A DNA stretch of 64,000 bases from Odoribacter sp. (GTDB lineage: Bacteria > Bacteroidota > Bacteroidia > Bacteroidales > Prolixibacteraceae): assembly GCA_013824715.1 (NCBI GenBank), contig PNOH01000007.1:62001-126000 (forward strand). Direction: 5' to 3'. Under the pieces are notes generated by a model that was not told the origin of the DNA, did no database searches, and saw only the letters and a program-made list of their open reading frames with translations. The number at the start of each line of letters is the position of its first letter. Position 1 is the stretch's first letter. Below are positions 42,137 through 49,963 of the stretch, one piece after another. The position numbers were made by a program, and so were the translations under genes.

Positions 42137-43499
42137 TTCGTCGTCCTCTTTTATTACAATCTGCTTTAAACCGATCGGTTCCCCATTTTTTTTGTACATT
42201 GAGGAACGCTTTTTTTGCTTTTATCTGTCCTTCATCTACCCACTTTTGCTGCAGGAAAATACAATCAGACATTTTAGCTTTGTTGTTTACCATATCTTCG
42301 GCCAACGCATGGCAATTGGGCGCGCCACAGGCCCCGCAATCGATGCCCGGCAGAAAACATACGATTCGTTGTGCACGGTCCATTTTTTCCATGGCTTTAA
42401 TCCGGTCCTTCCCAAAAGTAAAGTGCGGTTTAGGATTAATGGGTTCCAGGATTAATTTCTGCTTCAATGCCTCTTGATCAACCCTGATAACTGCATCAGG
42501 AATATCTTTGGCACTGGGATATCGTGAAGCCCTCCTTTCAAGCCGTTCAACTGTCATAAACCTGTTCCCTGTGAGGAGTATTCCACCTGCACAACTCTGG
42601 TCGCATGCCCGTAATTCAAGAAAATCGATGCCATGAACCTGGTCGTTTTCCAATCGTTCGAGAAAACGGACTACATTATGGATCCCATCAATGGCCATAC
42701 TTCTCGAACCAAAATGGCTCGATTCACCCCGTGGAAGGCACCAGAGTATTCCTTCCCTGGAGAGGTTTTCGCGCTGTTCCGAATTATCTGTTTCGTTCTT
42801 TTCCTGAATCACTTTCATCACCTCATTATACAGGTGGTTCATGTTAATGATGCCGTCAACAATCGATTCGCGCTCACCAACAGGACTTTTTACCGAAGCT
42901 ATTTTTGCTATGCAGGGGGTGGCATAAAAAAGCCCGATTTCTTCTCTTAGGGCGCCCTCAAGCATCAGTTGTTCAATGGCGAAATGAGCTGCGAGGTTGT
43001 GAGGGGTTTTTCTCAGGATCAGGTTCTCTGTTAAGGAAGGGTACCGACCCTGAATGAGCCGGACAATAGCCGGACAATAAATAGAAATGACAGGTTTTGG
43101 TGTATCTTTATTTTCAATGATCCCGTTGATCGAATCGATTAAGACCTGCATGGGCTGTTCCACCTCAAAAATATGGGTAAACCCGACCTTTTTCAGCCCT
43201 TCATAAATCTGGTTTTCACTGTATTTTTCATGAAACTGCCCAATCATAACCGAAGGGAAAAGAATGACCCGATATTTGAAAGCCCTGATTTTCGTTAAAT
43301 CATCCTGTTCGACATAAAATGCTTTTGATGGGCATGCACGGTGGCATTGACCGCAATCGACACAACGATCGTAATCTATTACTGCTAACCCATCAATAAC
43401 GCGGATGGCTTCAGAAGGACACGATTTCATGCAATGTGTGCATCCGATACATTTCGTAGCATCGACGTTTAAAGCATGGTATGTGGGTTGTCCGCTCAT
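42123..43499 (-). CDS. [FeFe] hydrogenase-like protein with altered H-cluster motifs (sensory-type)
   Basis: This 458-residue protein starts with a two-[4Fe-4S] ferredoxin domain (KCIGCTHCMKSCP, CVDCGQCHRACP). An H-cluster-type domain follows, and a C-terminal Fe-S domain (LPGIDCGACGAPNCHAL plus a distal CIF) ends it. The H-cluster motifs are changed: IYCPA for TSCCP, TPCIAKIASV for MPCxxK and ACDQSCAGGILLTG for CPGGCxxGGGQ. Four cysteines could still hold a [4Fe-4S] cluster, but the cysteine used for proton transfer in catalytic enzymes is Tyr. This fits sensor or regulatory hydrogenases more than H2 production. Its partners (DRTGG, PHP, two ATPase-type proteins) support a signalling role. 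It overlaps the anti-sigma-type ATPase gene by 4 bp. Confidence 0.85.
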   Translation of the reverse strand: MSGQPTYHALNVDATKCIGCTHCMKSCPSEAIRVIDGLAVIDYDRCVDCGQCHRACPSKAFYVEQDDLTKIRAFKYRVILFPSVMIGQFHEKYSENQIYEGLKKVGFTHIFEVEQPMQVLIDSINGIIENKDTPKPVISIYCPAIVRLIQGRYPSLTENLILRKTPHNLAAHFAIEQLMLEGALREEIGLFYATPCIAKIASVKSPVGERESIVDGIINMNHLYNEVMKVIQEKNETDNSEQRENLSREGILWCLPRGESSHFGSRSMAIDGIHNVVRFLERLENDQVHGIDFLELRACDQSCAGGILLTGNRFMTVERLERRASRYPSAKDIPDAVIRVDQEALKQKLILEPINPKPHFTFGKDRIKAMEKMDRAQRIVCFLPGIDCGACGAPNCHALAEDMVNNKAKMSDCIFLQQKWVDEGQIKAKKAFLNVQKKWGTDRFKADCNKRGRRNEGF

Positions 43500-43909
43500 G
43501 AAAAATAGTTAACCATTTTGACTTTTGTTCCTTTCCCTATTTCTGTTTCGATCAACAATTCATCGGTATTTTTTTTAATATTTGGCAATCCCATTCCTGC
43601 TCCAAATCCCATTTCACGAACTTTATCGCTTGCTGTGGAATAACCGGCCTGCATGGCCAAATCAATGTCAGGTATTCCGGGTCCTTCGTCATTCACCAGA
43701 ACAGTAATTTTATTTTCATCAATTTCAACATCAACAACACCTTTCCAGGCATGGGCCACCACATTTACTTCGGCTTCGTATAGGGCAATTACAATATTTT
43801 TAATGGTTTTGCCTTCAATTCCCAATTGTTTCAACACCTTTTTCACCTCGCTCGATGGATGTCCGGCATGTGTAAAATCACCTCCCTGTATGTTATAGGT
43901 TAGTTTCAA
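43496..43909 (-). CDS. Anti-sigma-type serine kinase / GHKL ATPase
   Basis: This is a 137-residue protein (from TTG 43909) of the RsbW/SpoIIAB-like HATPase group: N-box ALYEAEVNVVAHA, G1 NDEGPGIPDIDLA and G2 GFGAGMGLPNI. The start is uncertain: the frame opens at TTG 43924 inside the GC-rich repeat, while TTG 43909 lies 5 bp after GGAGG, a ribosome-binding-like word supplied by the repeat. It overlaps the H-cluster-like gene by 4 bp (ATGA-type coupling), so the two products are probably made together. It may phosphorylate or bind a partner in response to the sensor's state. Confidence 0.82.
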   Translation of the reverse strand: MKLTYNIQGGDFTHAGHPSSEVKKVLKQLGIEGKTIKNIVIALYEAEVNVVAHAWKGVVDVEIDENKITVLVNDEGPGIPDIDLAMQAGYSTASDKVREMGFGAGMGLPNIKKNTDELLIETEIGKGTKVKMVNYFS

Positions 43910-43911
43910 AG

Positions 43912-43966
43912 AGCCTCCCCCCAATGGCCTCCCCCAAGCCCCCTCCTCAGGAGGGGGCTTAAAGAA
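43912..43966. repeat. GC-rich intergenic repeat with hairpin (CCCCCTCCTCAGGAGGGGG)
   Basis: Two C-rich words (GCCTCCCCCCAATGG and GCCTCCCCCAAGCC) are followed by the hairpin CCCCCTCCTCAGGAGGGGG. It directly abuts the 5' end of the anti-sigma-type gene. An AT-rich decayed repeat (ATTCGATATTGAATATTCGACATTGG, 44019-44044) follows. Confidence 0.7.
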
Positions 43967-44063
43967 CCGGCGCCCGAATATTTTTTCGTTTCTTGTTTCT
44001 TATTTTTTATTCGATATTGAATATTCGACATTGGTTATTGGATATTTGTCCTTTGTTTTCACT

Positions 44064-44408
44064 CTAATAGATTGGTTTTAATCCTGCCTGAAACAACAGC
44101 CCACTTGATTTAAAAAGGGAATAAGGAGATTCGAGGATACACATCCCGTTTTCTTGTGCCAGTTCAAGCATCTGCTCCGTGGCTTTTTTGTTGCGTACAA
44201 ACACAACAGCCCTAATATCGGCCATTTCGGCTGTGCGGATTGCCTGAAGGTTGACCAGTCCGGTTATGAGTACCAGGTTGTCGGTATCAAGCGTCAATAC
44301 ATCACTCATCAGGTCGGAGCTGTAACCCATTTCCACCTCATTATCCAATCTTTCAGCTCCGCATGATATTGTTGCATCTAAAATTGCGGCAATTTCTCTT
44401 AACTTCAT
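44064..44408 (-). CDS. DRTGG-domain protein (first in the hydrogenase sensor set)
   Basis: This 114-residue protein starts at ATG 44408 and is a single DRTGG domain with MGYSSDLMSDVLTLDTDNLVLITGLVN at its core. It is a paralogue of the protein at 41801-42136, and the two probably bind the same class of ligand. It is the first gene of the sensor-type set, 140 bp before the anti-sigma-type gene, with a repeat between. An AAATTTGC word upstream is a weak -7 match. Confidence 0.8.
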   Translation of the reverse strand: MKLREIAAILDATISCGAERLDNEVEMGYSSDLMSDVLTLDTDNLVLITGLVNLQAIRTAEMADIRAVVFVRNKKATEQMLELAQENGMCILESPYSLFKSSGLLFQAGLKPIY

Positions 44409-44540
44409 TCCGGTTTATAAAGTAATTGCCGCAAATTTCCGAAAAAAATATCGATAAGTGATGAATTAAATCGGATTGACACCTTATTTAAAATGGTTAT
44501 AGGTAAGGGATTTTAAGGCGATGAGTTTTCTGTAAAATTA

Positions 44541-44564
44541 GAAAGCGGGCCTCTGCCCGCTTTC
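44541..44564 (-). terminator. Terminator at the end of the dcw cluster
   Basis: GAAAGCGGGC/GCCCGCTTTC form a perfect 10-bp stem with a CTCT loop. On the minus strand it is followed by TAATTTTAC, and on the plus strand by CTTTTTCC. It ends transcription after the GatB/YqeY gene (stop at 44620). Confidence 0.85.
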
Positions 44565-44619
44565 CTTTTTCCACCCCAAATGCACAAAACTTGAGATTTC
44601 AAGTCCCGACATTCTATCT

Positions 44620-45069
44620 TTAGCTTAATAACGCTTTCACTTTATCCGAGATGTCCTTCCCGTCAGCCAGACCGGCCAGCTTTTTGGAAGCTACTCCCAT
44701 TACTTTCCCCATTTCCCTGATGCCTGTTGCACCAACTTCTGCAATAATCGCCTCAATAGCTGAGGTCAAATCGGCATCCGACATTTTTACAGGAAGGTAT
44801 GACTCAAAAACTTTTACCTGAAAAATTTCCTGTTCATAAAGATCATTCCGTCCCTGCTCTTTGTAAATAGAGGCCGAATCTGTTCCTTGTTTGGCCAATT
44901 TCTGTATAATCTTCAGGCATTCCTGATCGCTTAATTCGCCTGTTGCACCTACCGCTGATCTAGCTTCAATCATGACTTTCTTAATTCCGCGTAAGGCTTC
45001 GAGTTTTTCTTTCTCACGGGCTTTCATGGCAATTAATATGTCATTACTTATCAGTTCAAATAAACTCAT
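44620..45069 (-). CDS. GatB/YqeY domain protein
   Basis: This 149-residue protein starts at ATG 45069; an in-frame extension to 45087 overlaps ftsZ and is less likely. It begins MSLFELISNDILIAMKAREKEKLEALRGIKK and has the YqeY core GIREMGKVMGVASKKLAG. YqeY/Aim41 proteins resemble the tail of GatB, the tRNA-dependent amidotransferase, but stand alone, and their role is not established. It follows the second ftsZ (a gap of 10 bp) as in many Bacteroidota genomes, and a strong terminator follows. Confidence 0.92.
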   Translation of the reverse strand: MSLFELISNDILIAMKAREKEKLEALRGIKKVMIEARSAVGATGELSDQECLKIIQKLAKQGTDSASIYKEQGRNDLYEQEIFQVKVFESYLPVKMSDADLTSAIEAIIAEVGATGIREMGKVMGVASKKLAGLADGKDISDKVKALLS

Positions 45070-45079
45070 TATTTTTGAA

Positions 45080-46501
45080 TTAATCAACGTTATCGTGCAA
45101 ATAAGAATTATTGTCCCGTAAAATTACATTATTATTTTCATCCGGCGAAATAGAAAAGCGGGAAAATTTCTCATTTACTTTTTTTTTAAACCCAAAGAAA
45201 TTCGAATTCTTCCGGCGGTAGGCCGGAATATTCTCTAATTCATTCACAGTTTCTTCTGAGGTTTGGGTAAAATCAACAGGTTCAGTTTCTTGTCCACTTT
45301 TGTTTTTTTTCGAATGATTATTTCCGTAAAGTTCTTCAAACTCATCGTAGCCACTGGGATTGATTTCGAATTCAAAGGTTTTCTGTTTGGCATTTTTCGA
45401 ACCGTACAATTCGGTTTCAATCGAAGATTTAGCTTCATTTTTGGCAAATGGCATACCAGTGGAAACATCATCATGAAGGGTGTGGTAGGTTTTTTCCTGA
45501 GTTTGGTTGATCACCATTTCAGGAATACTACTTGTGCTAAACCCGGTAGCGATGATGGTCACCGAAATTTTATCGCCCATGGCCTCGTCCACTCCATTTC
45601 CCCAAATCAGGTCAGCCGAATTGCCAGCCTTTTCCTGAACGTAATCGGTAATTTCTCCAATTTCGTCCATCGTAATTTCTTCAATCCCTGAAGTAATATT
45701 CAGGAGAATATTTCGGGCGCCCATGATGTCGTTGTTGTTCAGCAAAGGTGAATTTAAGGCCTGTTCAACCGCAACCAGGGCGCGGTTAACTCCTGAAGCA
45801 ATCCCTGTTCCCATCAAGGCCACTCCACTGTTGCGCATTACGGTTTCCACATCGGCAAAATCAACATTGATGTAGCCCGGAACAGTAATAATTTCGGCGA
45901 TACCTTTCGCTGCTGTGGTCAGGATGTTATCGGCTTTGGCAAATGCGTCAGATATTTTTGAATCGCCGTACATCTCGCGGATTCGCTCGTTATTAATAAT
46001 CAGCAGGGAATCAACATGCGCTTCCATCGCTGCAATACCTTCAACAGCCTGTTTGATACGGCGCCGTCCTTCGTTGCGGAAGGGGATTGTTACGATACCG
46101 ACAGTTAAAATTCCGAGTTCGCGGGCAGCCGCAGCAATTACCGGAGCGCCTCCGGTACCGGTACCACCACCCATTCCGGCGGTAATAAATACCATTTTAG
46201 TGTTGTTACGCAACACTTTTTTAACATCTTCTATGTTTTCGATAGCCGAATCGCGGCCTGTTTCCGGTTTGTTCCCTGCACCCCTGCCTTCGGTTAACGA
46301 CGAACCCAACTGAACCTTGAAAGGAACCGGGCTATTGATTAAAGCCTGGGCATCGGTGTTGCAAACCATAAAATCCACATCACGAATTCCCTGATAGTAC
46401 ATATGATTCACTGCGTTTCCACCACCACCACCTACACCGATTACTTTGATGATTGAACCCGAATTTACGGTTAAATCAAAATTCATAATTTCGTTTGACA
46501 T
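45080..46501 (-). CDS. ftsZ: Cell division protein FtsZ, second copy (with conserved C-terminal tail)
   Basis: This 473-residue tubulin homologue has the GTP-binding loop GMGGGTGTGGAPVI, NTDAQAL, ASGIEEITMDEIGEI-type core and the T7 region NVDFADVETVM. The variable linker (about residues 320-440) is charged. The C-terminus NSYLHDNVD is the conserved peptide that docks FtsZ to FtsA and other division partners. It assembles the Z ring at midcell. A full FtsZ paralogue lies 25 bp upstream, so there are two. This is the canonical one by its tail, although its glycine loop reads GTGGAP, not GTGAAP. Confidence 0.95.
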   Translation of the reverse strand: MSNEIMNFDLTVNSGSIIKVIGVGGGGGNAVNHMYYQGIRDVDFMVCNTDAQALINSPVPFKVQLGSSLTEGRGAGNKPETGRDSAIENIEDVKKVLRNNTKMVFITAGMGGGTGTGGAPVIAAAARELGILTVGIVTIPFRNEGRRRIKQAVEGIAAMEAHVDSLLIINNERIREMYGDSKISDAFAKADNILTTAAKGIAEIITVPGYINVDFADVETVMRNSGVALMGTGIASGVNRALVAVEQALNSPLLNNNDIMGARNILLNITSGIEEITMDEIGEITDYVQEKAGNSADLIWGNGVDEAMGDKISVTIIATGFSTSSIPEMVINQTQEKTYHTLHDDVSTGMPFAKNEAKSSIETELYGSKNAKQKTFEFEINPSGYDEFEELYGNNHSKKNKSGQETEPVDFTQTSEETVNELENIPAYRRKNSNFFGFKKKVNEKFSRFSISPDENNNVILRDNNSYLHDNVD

Positions 46502-46526
46502 GATTATCTGTTTTTCGTGTAATTAA

Positions 46527-47825
46527 TCAACTGTTTTTATTTTCTTCAGTCTGTTCTGACAGGCTGGAATCTTTTTCTTCAAATAATTTCGAAAACTGCC
46601 TGACAAACCAGCTATCAACATTTGTATTTTCAGGACTTGCCTTTACAGCTTGTTTTTTTACGGTCTTTTTCTGCCCCTTTGAAGAATGACTGACCATGTG
46701 GGTTTCCATAACCGGTTTTTTCAAAGGTTCATATTTTGTACCTGAAGACTCAGCCGAATATAAAGGTTCATCGTCATCCAGATTTATTTCAAAATCCAAT
46801 TGTTCGGGTTCAAGTTTGACCACTTCTGCCGGTTTCTGGAACAAACGGTTCGGATTTACATCGAAGCCTGTGGCAATAATAGTCACACTAATCTGATTGC
46901 CCAGTTTAGGATCGCAGCCATTTCCCCAGATGATTGTTGCATCCTGGCCGGCTTCTTCCTGAAGGTAATCAATGATTTCGCCAATTTCGCCCATCGTTAT
47001 TTCTTCCGTCCCTGAAATAATATTGAGCAGGATATCCTTTGTTCCGTGAATGCTGCTACTGTCGAGTAATGGTGATTCGAGCGCCAGGGTTACAGCTTTC
47101 ATGGCGCGGTCGGGGCCTTCGGCATATCCGGTGCCCATGATAAAAACATTACTTCCGGCCATTACAGTGCTAACATCGGCAAAGTCAATGTTAATATTTC
47201 CGTGGAGTGTGATAATTTCGGCAACTCCTTTTACTGCAGTAGTAATAATGTTGTCAGCCTTTTTAAAAGCCTTTGATGCGGGGAGGGTTCCGTAGATTTT
47301 ATGTAGTTTTTCGTTGCTGATGACCAGCATACTATCCACATGCTCTTTCAGCTTTTCTACCCCGTCAAGAGCCTGTTCAAATCTCCTTTTTCCTTCAGAT
47401 TGAGATGGAAGAGTTACTACGGCAATGGTAAGTATATCCAGTTCGCGCGCCAGTTTGGCAATAACAGGAGCTGCACCGGTTCCGGTTCCACCTCCCATCC
47501 CCGCGGTGATAAACACCATTTTGGTGGTTCCTTCGAGCACATTGCGAATGTCGTCCAGATTTTCAATGGCAGCCTGCTCGCCTTGTTCGGGTGAGTTTCC
47601 AGCCCCCCTACCTTCAGTAAGCGTTACGCCCAACTGAATCCGGGTTGGTACCGGGTTATTTTGCATCGCCTGTGCATCGGTATTACAAACCATAAAATTT
47701 ACACCTTCAATACCTTCTTCAAACATGTTTTTGACAGCATTGCACCCACCTCCACCAACTCCAATAACCTTGATAATGGAAGAATCAGGGTGTTCAAATC
47801 CGAAGTTAAGAATTTCATCGATCAT
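46527..47825 (-). CDS. FtsZ paralogue, first copy (without conserved C-terminal tail)
   Basis: This 432-residue protein has all FtsZ core motifs: GVGGGGCNAVKNM, NTDAQAM, GMGGGTGTGAAPVI, the T7 region NIDFADVSTVM and GEIGEIIDYLQ. The core is clearly that of a polymerising GTPase. The tail after residue 340 is lysine/serine-rich and ends SSLSEQTEENKNS, without the NSYLHDNVD peptide. It may therefore not dock to FtsA and could modulate the ring, co-polymerise, or have its own site. It lies directly after ftsA (77 bp gap) and before the second ftsZ (25 bp gap). Confidence 0.93.
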   Translation of the reverse strand: MIDEILNFGFEHPDSSIIKVIGVGGGGCNAVKNMFEEGIEGVNFMVCNTDAQAMQNNPVPTRIQLGVTLTEGRGAGNSPEQGEQAAIENLDDIRNVLEGTTKMVFITAGMGGGTGTGAAPVIAKLARELDILTIAVVTLPSQSEGKRRFEQALDGVEKLKEHVDSMLVISNEKLHKIYGTLPASKAFKKADNIITTAVKGVAEIITLHGNINIDFADVSTVMAGSNVFIMGTGYAEGPDRAMKAVTLALESPLLDSSSIHGTKDILLNIISGTEEITMGEIGEIIDYLQEEAGQDATIIWGNGCDPKLGNQISVTIIATGFDVNPNRLFQKPAEVVKLEPEQLDFEINLDDDEPLYSAESSGTKYEPLKKPVMETHMVSHSSKGQKKTVKKQAVKASPENTNVDSWFVRQFSKLFEEKDSSLSEQTEENKNS

Positions 47826-47902
47826 AAGGCAGCAATGATTATATTTTGATTTAAGACCTTCTTTTATAATGAACCATAGGTTGATTGAAATATGGCCGGG
47901 TT

Positions 47903-49204
47903 CTAAAACTTATCAGGATCGGACATATCCGAATCGGCTGTATTTTCATCAAAGAAACTTATTACTGTTTGAACTATTTTTGTTTGAACTTTTGAAATAA
48001 TACCCGGCCCGCCTGATTCTGCCTTCTTTTTTGACTTTCTCTGTTTTCCTTTCCAATTTCCACCATCGGCAACTGCCATAGTAAGCAATCCTAAAACAGT
48101 AGCAAACCGGGGATCGTAAACTTCTTTCCGGGGAACAAAGTTATTCAGGTTGGGTTTCCCGATCCGAACATCAAAACCAGTATGAAACTTGATCAGTTGC
48201 GAAAGGTTGGGCAGCAGCGAGGTGCCTCCGGTAATGACAATTCCGGCGCCCAACTTATCGGCATAACCCGATTTGCGGATCTGATAGAAAAAATGAACTA
48301 CAATCTCTTCCATTCGGGCCTGAATGATATGGGCCAGACTTTTAAACGACATTTGCTTGGGTTCCCATCCATTCCGCTGTATGGTGACTACCTTGTTTTC
48401 AGGAGCAAAATCAGCAATGGCCTGACCGAACTGAAGCTTCATGGATTCAGCATCTTTGGCGGTTATCGAACAACCTTCCCTGATGTCTTTGGTAACTACA
48501 TTTCCGCCAAAAGGGACCATTGACGTAAAGCACAAAACACCATCATAAAAGATAGAAATTTTTGTTGTCCCTCCACCAATATCAACAAGGGCCACTCCGG
48601 CTTCCTTCTCTTCCTCCAGCAAAACAACTTCAGACGAAGCTATCGGATCAAGAATAGCCTTTCTCACACGAATTGCACCGCCTTCGAAACACTTGGAAAT
48701 GTTACGCTGATAAGAATCCGGAGCCACATGAATTTTATAGGTACCTTCCATTTTCTTGCCGACTGAACCAACTACTCCATGAGGAACCGGTTCATCATCT
48801 ATGGTATATGATTCGTGATTAATGTGGTAAATGAACATGCCCTCATCCAGTTTTACACTTTTTGCCTGCTCCATCATTTGGGCTACCTCGCTTTCAGTAA
48901 CAGGATCGTTACCGAGATTTTTTTGCTGCTTCGAGGTAAGGGTAATCAGGTGCTGGCCTGAAATATTCACAAATACATCAGTGATGTCGTGGCCGCAATC
49001 TCTTTCTGCCTGGCCCACGGCATTGCTGATAGCTGCAAATGTTTCTTCCACATTCACCACAACTCCCCGGTTAACACCCCGCGACGCACTATGTCCAAGC
49101 CCGATAATCTGGATTTTACCCTCATCATTCTTTTTTCCTGCAAGGGCTACAATTTTTGTTGATCCAATGTCAACTGCTGCAAAAATTTTCTCGTTCCTGT
49201 CCAT
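47903..49204 (-). CDS. ftsA: Cell division protein FtsA
   Basis: This 433-residue actin-like protein starts EKIFAAVDIGSTKIVALAG and has VALVDIGGGTTKISIF and GIVITGGTSLLPNL as nucleotide-binding segments. FtsA anchors FtsZ filaments to the membrane through a C-terminal amphipathic helix; residues 408-425 (IISKVQTKIVQTVISFF) fit that. It lies 3 bp after ftsQ and precedes two ftsZ genes, as in other dcw clusters. Confidence 0.95.
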   Translation of the reverse strand: MDRNEKIFAAVDIGSTKIVALAGKKNDEGKIQIIGLGHSASRGVNRGVVVNVEETFAAISNAVGQAERDCGHDITDVFVNISGQHLITLTSKQQKNLGNDPVTESEVAQMMEQAKSVKLDEGMFIYHINHESYTIDDEPVPHGVVGSVGKKMEGTYKIHVAPDSYQRNISKCFEGGAIRVRKAILDPIASSEVVLLEEEKEAGVALVDIGGGTTKISIFYDGVLCFTSMVPFGGNVVTKDIREGCSITAKDAESMKLQFGQAIADFAPENKVVTIQRNGWEPKQMSFKSLAHIIQARMEEIVVHFFYQIRKSGYADKLGAGIVITGGTSLLPNLSQLIKFHTGFDVRIGKPNLNNFVPRKEVYDPRFATVLGLLTMAVADGGNWKGKQRKSKKKAESGGPGIISKVQTKIVQTVISFFDENTADSDMSDPDKF

Positions 49205-49207
49205 AAT

Positions 49208-49963
49208 CTACTTTTTTGTACAAACAACCTGGTTTCGATATTTCACGCTCATAATCTTATACCTGTTCCAACCCCTGTTTTTAAATCCCTGCTGGTAAAC
49301 GGCTCTTAAATTCCTGAATTTTAATTCGTAATCTTCCGGGGTTCCAAATTCGATCAGGCAATCGCCAACTTGCGGCACCATGAGCAACTCACCATTTGCC
49401 TGAATGAAAACCTGCTCAATCTGAGCTCTCCAGAATTCATCTTTATTCACAAAATCCGTCATTTGTAAAAGACCTTTCCTGATTCTATCATCTGGAATAG
49501 TTCCGGTAGCAATCAAAATCCGTTCGATATATTTGGGCGATGTCGGAATGATAACTCCTTCCATGTCCAAATAATAATCAATGGTCGAGTTCTTAATTCT
49601 GAGAACCGGAGTACGCTGATCGACACTAATAATCAACTTCCCGGTAAACGACATTCCTTTCGACTCAACCTTTCTGAATATTTCAACATTATTCAGGGTT
49701 GTAAACGAACTTAATTTAGCTTCAAGCTTATTAATATTGATGGCTGACAGTTTGTGCCCGATTGTAGGTATGCCCGATTTTTCGATCATCCCGGCAATTT
49801 CGTCTTCGTCAATAAAACGTGGCGAGCTTGGATTTATTTTCACCTCAACCGACTGGCACCTCACGGCAATCCACTCGCTGTAGGCGTAATAAATGGTAAA
49901 TCCGATTGCCCCAAAGAGACACAACCAGGCTAAAATGACTACTATTTTTTTAACGATTCTCAT
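49208..49963 (-). CDS. ftsQ: Cell division protein FtsQ
   Basis: This 251-residue protein has one N-terminal membrane helix (IVVILAWLCLFGAIGFTIYYA) followed by a POTRA-like domain (VKINPSSPRFIDEDEIAGMI) and a beta-rich FtsQ domain. FtsQ links the cytoplasmic division proteins to the peptidoglycan machinery. It overlaps murC by 14 bp, indicating translational coupling, and is followed by ftsA after 3 bp. Confidence 0.9.
   Translation of the reverse strand: MRIVKKIVVILAWLCLFGAIGFTIYYAYSEWIAVRCQSVEVKINPSSPRFIDEDEIAGMIEKSGIPTIGHKLSAININKLEAKLSSFTTLNNVEIFRKVESKGMSFTGKLIISVDQRTPVLRIKNSTIDYYLDMEGVIIPTSPKYIERILIATGTIPDDRIRKGLLQMTDFVNKDEFWRAQIEQVFIQANGELLMVPQVGDCLIEFGTPEDYELKFRNLRAVYQQGFKNRGWNRYKIMSVKYRNQVVCTKK

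Noticed and set aside
42123-43499. H-cluster-like protein as a third catalytic hydrogenase
   Set aside because: The active-site motifs are changed and the proton-transfer cysteine is Tyr; the neighbours are signalling-type proteins.
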